The translations under genes were made by a program, and so were the position numbers. The notes under the pieces were generated by a model. The model was not told the origin of the DNA. It made no database searches and saw only the letters and a program-made list of their open reading frames with translations. From NCBI RefSeq assembly GCF_001746295.1, contig NZ_MJAH01000008.1, forward strand, positions 305,906 through 369,905: 64,000 nucleotides of DNA, written 5' to 3'. Positions within the stretch are counted from its first letter, which is position 1, and each line of letters starts with the position of its first letter. Positions 43,060 through 51,903 of this stretch are shown piece by piece. The stretch is from Streptomyces sp. LUP47B (GTDB lineage Bacteria > Actinomycetota > Actinomycetes > Streptomycetales > Streptomycetaceae).

Positions 43060-44139
43060 TCAAACGGACCGGTGGTACTGCTCCGGAACACGCACCGCTT
43101 CGCCCAGCTCCCGCGCGGCATGCCGCGCCCAGGACGGGTTCCGCAGCAGTTCGCGGCCCAGCAGCACCGCGTCCGCCTCACCGTTGGAGAGGATCTTCTC
43201 GGCCTGTCCGGTCTCCGTGATGAGGCCGACCGCGGCGACCGGGAGGGTGGTCTCCGCCTTGACGCGGGCGGCGAAGGGGACCTGGTAGCCGGGGCCGACC
43301 GGGATACGCACGCCCGACGCGTTGCCGCCGGTGGAGACATCCAGGAGGTCGATGCCGTGGGCCTGGAGGTCACGGGCGAAGCGGACGGTGTCGTCCGGGG
43401 TCCAGCCGCCCTCCTCCAGCCAGTCGGTCGCCGAGATGCGGAAGAAGAGGGGCTTGTCGTCGGGCCAGACCTCGCGCACCGCGTCGACGACCTCCAGCGC
43501 GAAGCGGGTGCGGTTCTCGTAGGAGCCGCCGTACTCGTCGGTGCGGTGATTGCTGTGCGGGGAGAGGAAGTTGTTGATCAGATAGCCGTGGGCGCCGTGG
43601 ATCTCGGCGACTTCGAAACCGGCGGCGAGAGCGCGACCGGCCGCGTCCGCGAACTGGCCCACCACGTGCTTGATGTGATCGGCCGTCAGTTCTGTCGGAA
43701 CCGGGTGCTTCGCGTCGTACGCCAGTGCGCTGGGGCCCAGCGGCTGCCATCCCCCCGCGGCCGGGGCGAGCGGCGCGCCGCCCTTCCACGGCTGGTCGGT
43801 GGACGCCTTGCGGCCGGCGTGAGCGAGCTGGATTCCCGGGACCGTGCCCTGGGAGACCAGGAAGCGGGTGATGCGGCGGAACGCCTCGACCTGGGTGTCG
43901 TTCCAGATGCCGAGGTCGTAGGGGGAGATGCGGCCCTCGGGGCTGACGCCGGTGGCCTCGACGATGATCAGGCCCGTGCCGCCGGTCGCGCGCGCCGCGT
44001 AGTGCGCGAAGTGCCAGTCGTTCGGGGCGCCGGTATCGGGACCCTCAGGAGCGGCCGAGTACTGGCACATCGGCGGCATCCACACCCGGTTCGGGATCGT
44101 CACGTCGCGGAGGGTGCGGGGCTCGAAGAGTGCGCTCAC
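43060..44139 (-). CDS. Old yellow enzyme, YqjM-like NADH:flavin oxidoreductase
   Basis: About 359 residues from GTG 44139 (GGAG 6 nt upstream); an ATG at 44151 is the alternative. Classical OYE barrel: LFEPRTLRDVTIPNRVWMPPMCQYSA at the start (Cys of the YqjM subclass), IQLAHAGRKAST, EIHGAHGYLINNFLSPHSNHRTDEYGGSYENR with the substrate-binding His pair, and VGLITETGQAEKIL and ADAVLLGRELLRNP for FMN phosphate. It reduces activated double bonds with NAD(P)H, cytosolic. Divergent from an ArsR-type regulator that probably controls it. Confidence 0.9.
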   Translation of the reverse strand: MSALFEPRTLRDVTIPNRVWMPPMCQYSAAPEGPDTGAPNDWHFAHYAARATGGTGLIIVEATGVSPEGRISPYDLGIWNDTQVEAFRRITRFLVSQGTVPGIQLAHAGRKASTDQPWKGGAPLAPAAGGWQPLGPSALAYDAKHPVPTELTADHIKHVVGQFADAAGRALAAGFEVAEIHGAHGYLINNFLSPHSNHRTDEYGGSYENRTRFALEVVDAVREVWPDDKPLFFRISATDWLEEGGWTPDDTVRFARDLQAHGIDLLDVSTGGNASGVRIPVGPGYQVPFAARVKAETTLPVAAVGLITETGQAEKILSNGEADAVLLGRELLRNPSWARHAARELGEAVRVPEQYHRSV

Positions 44140-44178
44140 GGCGGGCTCCATCCATCAAGGCCGGTGGTGGTCGACTCG

Positions 44179-44194
44179 TACGATAGGCATCGTA
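44179..44194. promoter_or_regulatory. Palindrome in the OYE / ArsR divergent promoter
   Basis: TACGAT at 44179-44184 and ATCGTA at 44189-44194 form a perfect 6-base inverted repeat with 4-base spacer, between the two divergent starts. Further TACG elements follow (44195-44235). Likely operator of the ArsR-type regulator. Confidence 0.45.
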
Positions 44195-44296
44195 GTACGT
44201 CGAATGTCAAACTACGAAAGGTCTCGTACAATGGGATTCCCGAGGACCGGCCCCCGAGTCCGAAGACCCCGGGAAACCTGGAGAAGTGGAGCCGCC

Positions 44297-44650
44297 GTGA
44301 CCTCCCCCGCCGTCAGCAGTCGTGCCCTCCCGCACCCCGAGCGCGGCGAGATCCGGCTGGAGGGCATCCTGCACGCCCTCTCCGACCCGATGCGTCTGCA
44401 GATCGCGCGAGAGCTCGCCGCGGTCGGCGACGAGCTCTCCTGTTCGCACTTCGATCTGCCCGTGACCAAGTCGACGACCACCCACCACTTCCGGGTGCTG
44501 CGCGAGAGCGGAGTGATCCGCCAGGTCTACCGGGGCACCGCCAAGATGAACGGCCTGCGCCGGGACGACCTAGACGACCTCTTCCCGGGACTTCTCGACG
44601 CCCTCCTCGGCGCCGCCGCCCGCCAGGCCGTCCGGCTCGGGAGCGGCTGA
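44297..44650 (+). CDS. ArsR-type helix-turn-helix regulator
   Basis: 117 residues from GTG 44297 (GGAG 6 nt upstream). Winged helix: ILHALSDPMRLQIARELAAVGDELSCSHFDLPVTKSTTTHHFRVLRESGVIRQVYRGTAKMNGL, the typical ArsR order with recognition helix KSTTTHHFRVL. No obvious metal-binding Cys pair; only one Cys (SCSHF), so it may sense a small molecule or thiol reactivity. Divergent from the old yellow enzyme. Its last 81 bases overlap the 3' end of the convergent permease gene, with both frames coding. Confidence 0.82.
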   Translation: MTSPAVSSRALPHPERGEIRLEGILHALSDPMRLQIARELAAVGDELSCSHFDLPVTKSTTTHHFRVLRESGVIRQVYRGTAKMNGLRRDDLDDLFPGLLDALLGAAARQAVRLGSG

Positions 44651-45958
44651 ACCGGCCTTCGCGGGCAGGTGGTTGAAGAGCAGGTTCAGCACGATCGCCG
44701 TCAGACAGCCCGCGCTGATGCCGCTGTTCATCACCGTCTGGAACCAGTCGGGGAACTTCGCGTAGATCGTCGGCACGCCCACCGGCAGCACGCCCATGGC
44801 CACCGAGACGGCCACCACGGTCAGGTTGTGGTTGCCCTTGAAGTCCACCCGGGTGAGGGTCCGCAGGCCACTCGCCGCGACCGTCCCGAACATCACCAGG
44901 CCCGCCCCGCCCAGCACCGGAGCCGGCACGGCCGCGACCACGGCCCCCAGCTTGGGCAGCAGGCCCAGCAGGACCAGGATGCCGCCGGCCGTGGCGACGA
45001 CCCAGCGGCTGCGCACCCGGGTCATGCCGACGAGACCGACGTTCTGGGCGTACGCCGTGTACGGGAAGGTGTTGAAGACACCGCCGAGCACGGTCGACAG
45101 GCCGTCGGCGCGCAGACCGTCCGAGAGGGAGTGCGGTTCGACCCTGCGGTCGGTCATCTCGCCCACCGCGATCAGGTCGCCGGTCGTCTCGGTCATCGTC
45201 ACCAGGGCCACGACCAGCATCGACACGATCGCCGAGAACTCGAAGGTCGGCGCCCCGAAGTGGAACGGCGTGCTGATCCCGACCCAGTCCGCGTCACCGA
45301 CCCCCTCGAAGTCCGTGAACCCGAAGGGGACCGCCACCGCCAGGCCGACTCCGATGCCGATCAGTACCGCGATCCGGCTCAGGAACGCCGGCGCGAACCG
45401 CTGCACAACCAGCACCACCACCAGGACGAACATGGCGAGCGCGATGTTCTTCGGGGCGCCGAAGTCGGCCGATCCCGCGCCGCCCGCGACCCAGTTGCCG
45501 GCCACCGGCAGCAGCGAGATGCCGATGATCAGGATCACCGTGCCCGTGACCAGCGGCGGGAAGAAGCGGAGCAACCTGCCGAAGACGGGTGCGAGCAGCA
45601 TGATCGCGAGGCCCGCGACGATCACCGAGCCGTAGATCGCCGGGAGTCCGCCACCCGTCGTGCCGATCAGGACCATCGGTGACACGGCCGCGAAGGTGCA
45701 ACCTTGCATGATCGGGAGCCGTACGCCGAAACGCCAGAAGCCGACGCACTGGATGAGCGTGGCGATACCGCACACCAGGAGGTCGGCGGTGATCAGATAC
45801 GCCAGATCCGCGGGCGACAGCTTCATCGCGCCGCCGACGATCAGGGGAACGGCCACGGCGCCCGCGTACATCGCGAGGACGTGCTGAAGGCCGAAGGCGG
45901 CGAGCTGCCGTACCGGGGGTACTTCGTCAACGGGGTGCACAGGGGTGGTTTGAGCCAT
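44570..45958 (-). CDS. Nucleobase:cation symporter-2 (xanthine/uracil permease)
   Basis: 462 residues, about 12-14 membrane segments. Family markers: the N-terminal QLAAFGLQHVLAMYAGAVAVPLIVG, IMQGCTFAAVSPMVLIG, the NCS2 signature region around MTETTGDLIAVGEMT near residue 260, and FNTFPYTAYAQNVGLVGMTRVRSRWV. It takes up a purine (xanthine/urate) or uracil with protons. ATG 45958 is the start; the frame is open to 46171 without features. The hydrophilic C-terminal tail overlaps arsR tail to tail. Confidence 0.88.
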   Translation of the reverse strand: MAQTTPVHPVDEVPPVRQLAAFGLQHVLAMYAGAVAVPLIVGGAMKLSPADLAYLITADLLVCGIATLIQCVGFWRFGVRLPIMQGCTFAAVSPMVLIGTTGGGLPAIYGSVIVAGLAIMLLAPVFGRLLRFFPPLVTGTVILIIGISLLPVAGNWVAGGAGSADFGAPKNIALAMFVLVVVLVVQRFAPAFLSRIAVLIGIGVGLAVAVPFGFTDFEGVGDADWVGISTPFHFGAPTFEFSAIVSMLVVALVTMTETTGDLIAVGEMTDRRVEPHSLSDGLRADGLSTVLGGVFNTFPYTAYAQNVGLVGMTRVRSRWVVATAGGILVLLGLLPKLGAVVAAVPAPVLGGAGLVMFGTVAASGLRTLTRVDFKGNHNLTVVAVSVAMGVLPVGVPTIYAKFPDWFQTVMNSGISAGCLTAIVLNLLFNHLPAKAGSAAPEPDGLAGGGAEEGVEKSREEVV

Positions 45959-46047
45959 GTCCGAGACCGTAAATGTGTTGAACAGTTTGTTGATTTCGCG
46001 GGTGTTGCCGGTTCGTTGCCCGGGGCGGGCCGGGGGCGCACGGACCT

Positions 46048-47389
46048 CTAAGAGGCACTGCCGTGCACCGCGTTCATCAGGGCCTGCCAGTCCGGGAGCT
46101 TCACCACCCCCCGGCCCAGGGACGCACCGAGCTCCGCTTCCGCTCGCTCGATCGCACACCAACCCGCCCACTCCACGGGTTCGGCGCCCGCTGCCCGCAG
46201 CGCGTCGAGCGGGTCATCGCGCAGATCCTTGTGTACGAGCGTGGGGGGCGTCCTCGAGCAACGAGGTCACCGTCTCCTTGGCGTCCGGGCGGTTGGTGCC
46301 GATCACGCCGGTCGGGCCGCGCTTGATCCAGCCGGCCACGTACTCTCCCGGGACGGCGGAACCGCCGCGCACGACACGTCCGTCGACGTTGGGTACCGTG
46401 CCGCTCCCCGCGTCGAACGGCAGACCCTCCACCGGCATGCCCCGGTAGCCCACCGAGCGCAGCACCAACTGGGCCTCGATCTCCTCGAATTCACCGGTGC
46501 CGCGCACGCCGCCGCGCCCGTCCGGCACCGTCCTCTCGAAGCGGACCGCGCCCACGCGGCCGCCGTCGGCGAGGAGTTCGACGGGACGCAGGAAGAAGCG
46601 CAACGAGATTCTTCGGGAGACCGGTCGTGGCTCGGCGGCCGCCCAGCCTCGCAGCACCTCCACGTTCCGCCGCTGCGGCGCCGGCAGGGGGGAGGGGTCG
46701 AGGTACGCCGGGTCCAGTGCCAACTCCGCCGCGCTCACAGTTACTTCGGTGTCCGGCAGTGAACCCAGCTCGCGCAGCTCCTTGGTGGTGAAACGGGCCT
46801 GGGAAGGGCCCCGCCGACCCACCATGCGGACCTCCGTCACCCGGCTCGCGGCCAGCGCGTTGAGCGCCGGATCCGGCATGTCGGTGGGGCTGAGCTCCGT
46901 CACCCCGCGGGCCAGCATCCGTGTCACGTCGACCGCCACGTTCCCCACGCCGATGACCACCGCCGACCGGGCGCCGATCACGAAACCGTCGGCCGTGGAG
47001 TCAGGGTGCGCGCTGTACCAGGACACGAACTCCGTCGCCGACCAGCTGCCCGGCAGATCCTCGCCCGGGATCCCCAGATGCCGGTCGGTCGCGGCGCCCA
47101 CGCAGTACACGACGGCGTGGTACAGCTCGCGCAGCCGCGCGGCCGGCACCCCGCCCGGGCCGATCTCGATGCCGCCGAGAAACCGCACCCGCTCGTGCTC
47201 AAGGACCGTCCGAAGATTGTTCTGGAGCGATTTGATCTTCTCGTGGTCCGGTGCCACGCCGTAGCGCACCAGGCCGTACGGGCACGGCAGCCGGTCCAGG
47301 ACGTCGACGAGCACGTCGGGATCCTGCTGGACGAGGCTCTGGGCGGTGTAACACCCGCTGGGCCCGGAGCCGACGACGGCGACACGCAT
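46048..47389 (-). pseudogene. FprA-type ferredoxin/adrenodoxin-NADP+ reductase, frameshifted
   Basis: From ATG 47389 the frame shows the FAD fold VAVVGSGPSGCYTAQSL, PCPYGLVRYGVAPDHEKIKS, the NADP region VVIGVGNVAVDVTRML, RRGPSQARFTTKELRELG and YVAGWIKRGPTGVIGTNRPDA, all as in mycobacterial FprA. The frame then ends early at 46214 after LLEDAPHARTQGSAR. Removing one base from the run of six G (46243-46248, + strand) restores the family's normal C-terminus (EPVEWAGWCAIERAEAELG, LGRGVVKLPDWQALM) and a stop at 46048, giving about 446 residues, the usual length. The break lies in a homopolymer, so a sequencing error or a young mutation are both possible. As written it lacks the last 60 residues. 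Confidence 0.8.
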
Positions 47390-47494
47390 GCTTCCAGGAT
47401 CGCACCGCCCCCGCTCCGCTGACAGGGTGCCGCGCGTGGCAGGCGTACGCGTGTCCGTTCGGAAGGAGTGTGATCATGCGGTTACGTTGCGTGT

Positions 47495-48004
47495 GTGCTG
47501 GAAGCATCCTTTCTTCATCTTTCCGAGCGTCGTCCGGCGGACGGCAGCGTGTCCGTGTGGCCCGCGTGGGAAGTGCGGGAGGACGGCGGCACGATGACGT
47601 GGTTCCATGTCCGGCTGGCCTTCGCCGACGGCGCCCGGGTGGACACGCTCGTGGTTGTGGCCGGAGGAGGCGTGTCCCTGGAGGACGTACGGGCGCAGCC
47701 GGCGTTGTCGCTCGAGGACCTGGGCGACCTCGCCGACTGGATCGAGGGCCCGCTCTTCGAGGCCTGCGGAGTGACGCCCTCCGGTGCCGCGGAACGGCTG
47801 GTCAGCCATGCCCGCCCCGCCTGGCCGTGCGGCATGGAAGGGCGCTGGTTGATCGCCCAGGAGTACCGAGCCGCCCAGGAGGGCGGCGTCGACCCGGTCC
47901 TCGCGGTGATGTGCGCGACCGGGCACAGCCGCCGCAAGTCGCTCCGGCTCATCTCCCAGGCGCGCGACGCGGGCTTCCTGACGCCACGTCACGCAAGGCG
48001 CTGA
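47495..48004 (+). CDS. Uncharacterised Streptomyces protein, DUF6214-like
   Basis: 169 residues, no signal or membrane segment. VSVWPAWEVREDGGTMTWFHVRLAFADGARVD and the C-terminal VLAVMCATGHSRRKSLRLISQARDAGFLTPRHARR resemble the small actinobacterial family DUF6214; the basic C-terminal part could be a helix-turn-helix for nucleic acid. Function unknown. GTG start at 47495; several GTGs precede it within a few bases, so the exact start is uncertain. Confidence 0.65.
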   Translation: MLEASFLHLSERRPADGSVSVWPAWEVREDGGTMTWFHVRLAFADGARVDTLVVVAGGGVSLEDVRAQPALSLEDLGDLADWIEGPLFEACGVTPSGAAERLVSHARPAWPCGMEGRWLIAQEYRAAQEGGVDPVLAVMCATGHSRRKSLRLISQARDAGFLTPRHARR

Positions 48005-48031
48005 ACCGAACAGTTCACCGAAGCATCCCGC

Positions 48032-48700
48032 TCAGAGCATGTCCCGCATCCGGTTGATCTCGCTCGTCTGCTGGGCGACCACGTCGTCGGCCATCTCCTC
48101 GATCCGGATGTTGTTGCCCTGCCCCTTCACGTCCGTCGCCATGGTGATCGCCCCTTCGTGGTGAGTGATCATCAGCGTCAGGAAGAGCTCGTCGAACGCC
48201 TTCCCCTTCGCCGCTCGCAGCTTCTTCAGCTGGGCCCCTGTCGCCATGCCGGGCATCGTGGCGTGCGTGTGGTCGTCGCTCTTCTCGGGCTGGTCGTACT
48301 CCTTCAGCCAGGCCCTCATCGCGGCGATCTCCGGCCCCTGGGCGGCCGAGATCCGCTCGGCGAGCGCCTTGAGCCTCGCCGACTCGGCGCGGCCGGGGGC
48401 CAGTTCGGTCAGTTCCAGCGCCTGGGTGTGGTGCTCGATCATCATCCGCGCATACGAGACGTCCGCCGAGTTGGGAGTGTCGTCGTCGGCCCGCTGCTCC
48501 TCCGCGTCCTGAGCGGACAGCGTGCGGTTCGCCTCGCCCGGCTTGCCAGGTGCGAGCACCGAAGGCCCGGTCCCCGAGGCCGACTTGGGATCCGCGTCGG
48601 AGTCGCAGCCCCCGATGGCCAGGGCCGCCACGGTGGCCAGGGTCGCCGTCAGCACGGGCGCACGGCGGAAAAGCACAGTGGCCGCCCATGGTCCCTTCAT
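48032..48700 (-). CDS. DUF305 lipoprotein
   Basis: 222 residues. Signal peptide with lipobox (ATLATVAALAIGGC), then a DUF305 ferritin-like helical domain with duplicated His motifs: YARMMIEHHTQALELTELAP and FLTLMITHHEGAITMATDVK. Such proteins are membrane-anchored, extracytoplasmic and suspected to bind metal through the HH motifs; function is not established. ATG 48700 is chosen since the signal peptide follows at once; an in-frame ATG at 48733 is possible. Divergent from the LVIVD-repeat protein, an association common in Streptomyces. Confidence 0.85.
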   Translation of the reverse strand: MKGPWAATVLFRRAPVLTATLATVAALAIGGCDSDADPKSASGTGPSVLAPGKPGEANRTLSAQDAEEQRADDDTPNSADVSYARMMIEHHTQALELTELAPGRAESARLKALAERISAAQGPEIAAMRAWLKEYDQPEKSDDHTHATMPGMATGAQLKKLRAAKGKAFDELFLTLMITHHEGAITMATDVKGQGNNIRIEEMADDVVAQQTSEINRMRDML

Positions 48701-48796
48701 TACAGGTTCGTTGCCCTCTGTTGATCTGTGCATGGTGAAGACGATACTGCGGTGACGCGTGAACCGTTCCACATGAACGGCACAGGGAGGAAAACA

Positions 48797-50299
48797 GTGA
48801 TCCTGTTGAAAGAGTCCCGAACCCGGCGCAGACGCCTGGGAGTTGCTGCGGCCGCCGCGGGTCTCCTGGCCGCGCTGCTGACCGCAGGACCGGCCGTCGC
48901 GACCCCCGACCCCGGGGACGGTCCGGCCGCGGGCAAGGGAGTCTCCAAGAGCACCGAGGCCGAGGTGAAGGCGGCGATCGCCGACGGCGAGATACCCGGC
49001 CAGGACGAGATCGTCCACTCCGACAACATCGAACACCTCGTCAACATCCCCAAGGACGCACTGCCCGGCACCAATTCGGACCTGGCCTTCCAGGGCAGGT
49101 ACGCCTTCTCCGGCAACTACGACGGCTTCCGCATCTTCGACATCAGCAACCCGAAGGCACCCAGGACCGTCGCCCAGGTGCTGTGCCCCGGATCGCAGAA
49201 CGACATCTCCGTCTCCGGGAACCTGCTGTTCCTGTCCACCGACTCCTCGCGCAGCGACAGCAGTTGCAGCAGCACCACGCAGCCCGCGACCGAGAAGTCG
49301 TCGTGGGAGGGCATGAAGGTCTTCGACATCAGCGACAAGACGAACCCGAAGTACGTCGCCGCCGTCGAGACCGCCTGCGGCTCGCACACCCACACGCTGG
49401 TGCCCGAGCGCAGGAACGTCTACCTCTACGTCTCCTCGTACTCGCCGAACGCGACCTACCCCGACTGCCAGCCGCCGCACGACGGCATCTCCGTCATCAA
49501 GGTGCCCCGCGACGCGCCCGAGAAGGCGGCGGTCGTGGACTTCCCGGTGCTCTTCCCCGGCGAGGGCCCCGACGGCGGCGGCAACCCGGGCGCGCCCACC
49601 AACCCGGGTGTCTCCAAGACCACCGGCTGCCACGACATCACGGTGCTCCCGGACAAGGACCTGGCGGCGGGTGCCTGCATGGGTGACGGCATCCTGTTCT
49701 CCATCAAGGACCCGGAGAAGCCGAAGGTCATCGACCGGGTGCAGGACAACGTGAACTTCGCGTTCTGGCACTCGGCCACCTTCAACCAGAAGGCGGACAA
49801 GGTCGTCTTCACCGACGAGCTGGGCGGCGGCGGCGCGGCCACCTGCAACGCGGAGATCGGTCCGAACCGCGGTGCCGACGGCATCTACGACATCGTTGGC
49901 AAGGGCGACAAGCGCAAGCTCGTCTTCCGCAGCTACTACAAGATCCCGCGTCACCAGGCCGACACCGAGAACTGCGTGGCCCACAACGGCTCGCTGGTCC
50001 CGGTCAAGGGCAAGGACATCATGGTCCAGGCCTGGTACCAGGGCGGCGTCTCCGTCTGGGACTTCACCAACTCCTCGAAGCCCAAGGAGATCGCGTACTT
50101 CGAGCGCGGCCCGCTGACCACCGGCGCGCTCACGGTGGGCGGCTCCTGGTCGGCGTACTACTACAACGGCTACATCTACTCGAACGACATCGCCAAGGGC
50201 TTCGACGTCCTGAAGCTCAGCGACCGCCGCACGGATCCCGCCAAGAAGGTGCGGCTCGGCGAGCTCAACGTCCAGACGCAGCCGGACTACTTCGACTGA
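48797..50299 (+). CDS. Secreted LVIVD-repeat protein
   Basis: 500 residues. GTG 48797 with GGGAGG 6 nt upstream; Sec signal (LGVAAAAAGLLAALLTAGPAVA). The mature part is a beta-propeller built of LVIVD-type repeats, for example GFRIFDISNPKAPRTVAQV, GMKVFDISDKTNPKYVAAV, GILFSIKDPEKPKVIDRV and GVSVWDFTNSSKPKEIAYF. Exported; function unknown, perhaps adhesive or scaffold. The 3' end overlaps the convergent TetR gene by 13 nt. Confidence 0.85.
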   Translation: MILLKESRTRRRRLGVAAAAAGLLAALLTAGPAVATPDPGDGPAAGKGVSKSTEAEVKAAIADGEIPGQDEIVHSDNIEHLVNIPKDALPGTNSDLAFQGRYAFSGNYDGFRIFDISNPKAPRTVAQVLCPGSQNDISVSGNLLFLSTDSSRSDSSCSSTTQPATEKSSWEGMKVFDISDKTNPKYVAAVETACGSHTHTLVPERRNVYLYVSSYSPNATYPDCQPPHDGISVIKVPRDAPEKAAVVDFPVLFPGEGPDGGGNPGAPTNPGVSKTTGCHDITVLPDKDLAAGACMGDGILFSIKDPEKPKVIDRVQDNVNFAFWHSATFNQKADKVVFTDELGGGGAATCNAEIGPNRGADGIYDIVGKGDKRKLVFRSYYKIPRHQADTENCVAHNGSLVPVKGKDIMVQAWYQGGVSVWDFTNSSKPKEIAYFERGPLTTGALTVGGSWSAYYYNGYIYSNDIAKGFDVLKLSDRRTDPAKKVRLGELNVQTQPDYFD

Positions 50300-50961
50300 T
50301 CCCCTGAGTCCTGGCCCGTCTCGAAGAAACGCGACAGATCCCTGTCGTACGTCCCGTCGGGTGCCTCGGTGCCCGGCGGGACGCCCTGCTCCCAGTCGAG
50401 CCGGTAGCGCGTGAACAGCTCGGCGCGCAGCGTCGCCATCGACATCGGGACGTTCGGTACGACCATCGCGTAGACCGCGCCCATGAGCTGCGAGCGCAGC
50501 ATCGGGTAGTCGGTCTCGACCGTCTGCGAACCGTGCCGTTCCATCGTGTCGCGCAGCAGCTCGGCGAGGCGCTGCTGCTCCGGGCACTCCACGAAGCCGG
50601 CGGTGTCCAGCAGGCCCGCCATGTGCTGGCGCATCAGCACGGTCCGGTCCCGGGCCAGGCCCAGGACCGCGTCGATGGCCCGGGCCATCCGCTCCCTGCC
50701 GTCCTCGGTACGCGGCTCGCGCTCCAGCGCCTCCTCCAGCGTGCGGTGCATGAGCCGGTGCACGGCGGACTGCACGAGTTGGCGCTTGCCGGGGAAGTAG
50801 TACGACACCAGGCCGCGTGCCGAACCGGCCCGGTCCGCGATGTCGCCGAGAGTCGTGGCCTCGTAACCGCGCTCGGAGACGAGTTCGATCGCCGCCTGCA
50901 GGAGCCGCTCCCGGGAACGACGGCGCAGCTCTTCATTGACCGAGGCGCTGCGCGGGGACAT
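50287..50961 (-). CDS. TetR-family transcriptional regulator
   Basis: 224 residues from ATG 50961 (AGGAG 7 nt upstream). N-terminal helix-turn-helix: LLQAAIELVSERGYEATTLGDIADRAGSARGLVSYYFPGKRQLVQSAV, the standard TetR arrangement. The C-terminal ligand domain is not diagnostic. Its ligand and targets are unknown. A 21-bp imperfect palindrome lies 15-35 nt upstream of the start, suggesting autoregulation. Confidence 0.88.
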   Translation of the reverse strand: MSPRSASVNEELRRRSRERLLQAAIELVSERGYEATTLGDIADRAGSARGLVSYYFPGKRQLVQSAVHRLMHRTLEEALEREPRTEDGRERMARAIDAVLGLARDRTVLMRQHMAGLLDTAGFVECPEQQRLAELLRDTMERHGSQTVETDYPMLRSQLMGAVYAMVVPNVPMSMATLRAELFTRYRLDWEQGVPPGTEAPDGTYDRDLSRFFETGQDSGDQSK

Positions 50962-50975
50962 GCTGTAACTCCTGC

Positions 50976-50996
50976 GTTGACTGGCTCTCAGCCAAC
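50976..50996. promoter_or_regulatory. Palindrome upstream of TetR gene
   Basis: GTTG-A-CTG-GCTCT-CAG-C-CAAC: matched outer arms (GTTG/CAAC, CTG/CAG) in 21 bases, directly ahead of the TetR start. Candidate autoregulatory operator. The rest of the gap to 51201 shows nothing recognisable. Confidence 0.4.
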
Positions 50997-51201
50997 TATA
51001 CTCAAATGCGTCCGGACCGGCCCGCGAAAGGCCAGGTCGGGGCTGCCGCCTGCTCTGGGCGACGCGGGGGATCGTCCAGAGTGGGCGGGTATACGACCTG
51101 ATGGTGTCCTCAGGCGACCACTCCGGCGGGGTGACCACCCGGTTTTCGGACACCTTTCTGGTGTCGATTCCGGGTGCCGACGCTGAGTGCCGATCCGGGT
51201 C

Positions 51202-51894
51202 TCAGCCCACCAGGCCGAGGACCGGCCGCAGCCCGTCGGGCCGCTGCGCCGCCGGCAGGTGATCCACGAAGTGCACCCCGCAGCCCAGGGCCGCCGCACC
51301 GCCGTCCGCCCGCCGGTCGTCGCCGACCATCAGGACGTCCCGCGGCTCGACGCCGAGCGCCGTGCAGGCGGTCCTGAACAGCCGGGGGTCCGGCTTCTGG
51401 ATGCCGTGTTCGTACGACAGCACATACGCGTCGACATACGGATCGAGCCCGTGCGCGCGGAAGACGGGCCGCAGGTCCCAGCCGATGTTGCTGACCACAC
51501 CCACCCCGATCCCGCGCTCCCGCAGCCCACGCAGGACCTCGCCGGCATCGGGATACGGCTGCCAGGCGGCGGGGGACATGTGCCGGTCGTACAACGCGTC
51601 GTGCAGGGCGGGATCCGGCAGCGGGACCAGTCGTGAGAGCCCGGTGTACGCGGCCCGGTGCAACTCGGCACTCTCGTCCCGGACCCCCCACACGGCGGCG
51701 ACCGCGTCCGGTATCGGCGCCCGGGGTGCCACCCCGCCGGGCAACGCCCCCACCCTCTCCAGCTCCAGCGCGGCCCGCGTCAACTCCGCCTCGGCGAGGG
51801 CGATTCCCGCCTCGTCGAGAGCAGCCCTCAACCAGGACTCGGTGGACTCGATCCGGAAGAGGGTTCCCGAGAAGTCGAACAGGACGGCAGCCAT
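51202..51894 (-). CDS. HAD-family hydrolase
   Basis: 230 residues. HAD motif I is LFDFSGTLF, where the second Asp of the usual DxDxT is replaced by Ser (DFSGT), as in phosphonatase/dehalogenase-like and some phosphatase members. Motif II VVSNIG, motif III Lys in IQKPDPRLF, motif IV VGDDRRADGGAA. Cap domain between residues 15 and 100. Probably a small-molecule phosphatase or dehalogenase in the cytosol; substrate unknown. Same strand as the zinc-ribbon gene 9 nt upstream, so likely in one operon. Confidence 0.82.
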   Translation of the reverse strand: MAAVLFDFSGTLFRIESTESWLRAALDEAGIALAEAELTRAALELERVGALPGGVAPRAPIPDAVAAVWGVRDESAELHRAAYTGLSRLVPLPDPALHDALYDRHMSPAAWQPYPDAGEVLRGLRERGIGVGVVSNIGWDLRPVFRAHGLDPYVDAYVLSYEHGIQKPDPRLFRTACTALGVEPRDVLMVGDDRRADGGAAALGCGVHFVDHLPAAQRPDGLRPVLGLVG

Positions 51895-51903
51895 ACGATG
51901 ATC

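Noticed and set aside
50997..51201. Repeated GACCAC and GGTGTCC/GGACACC elements as a terminator or operator
   Set aside because: Arms are too short and too far apart to form a convincing hairpin, and partly direct rather than inverted.
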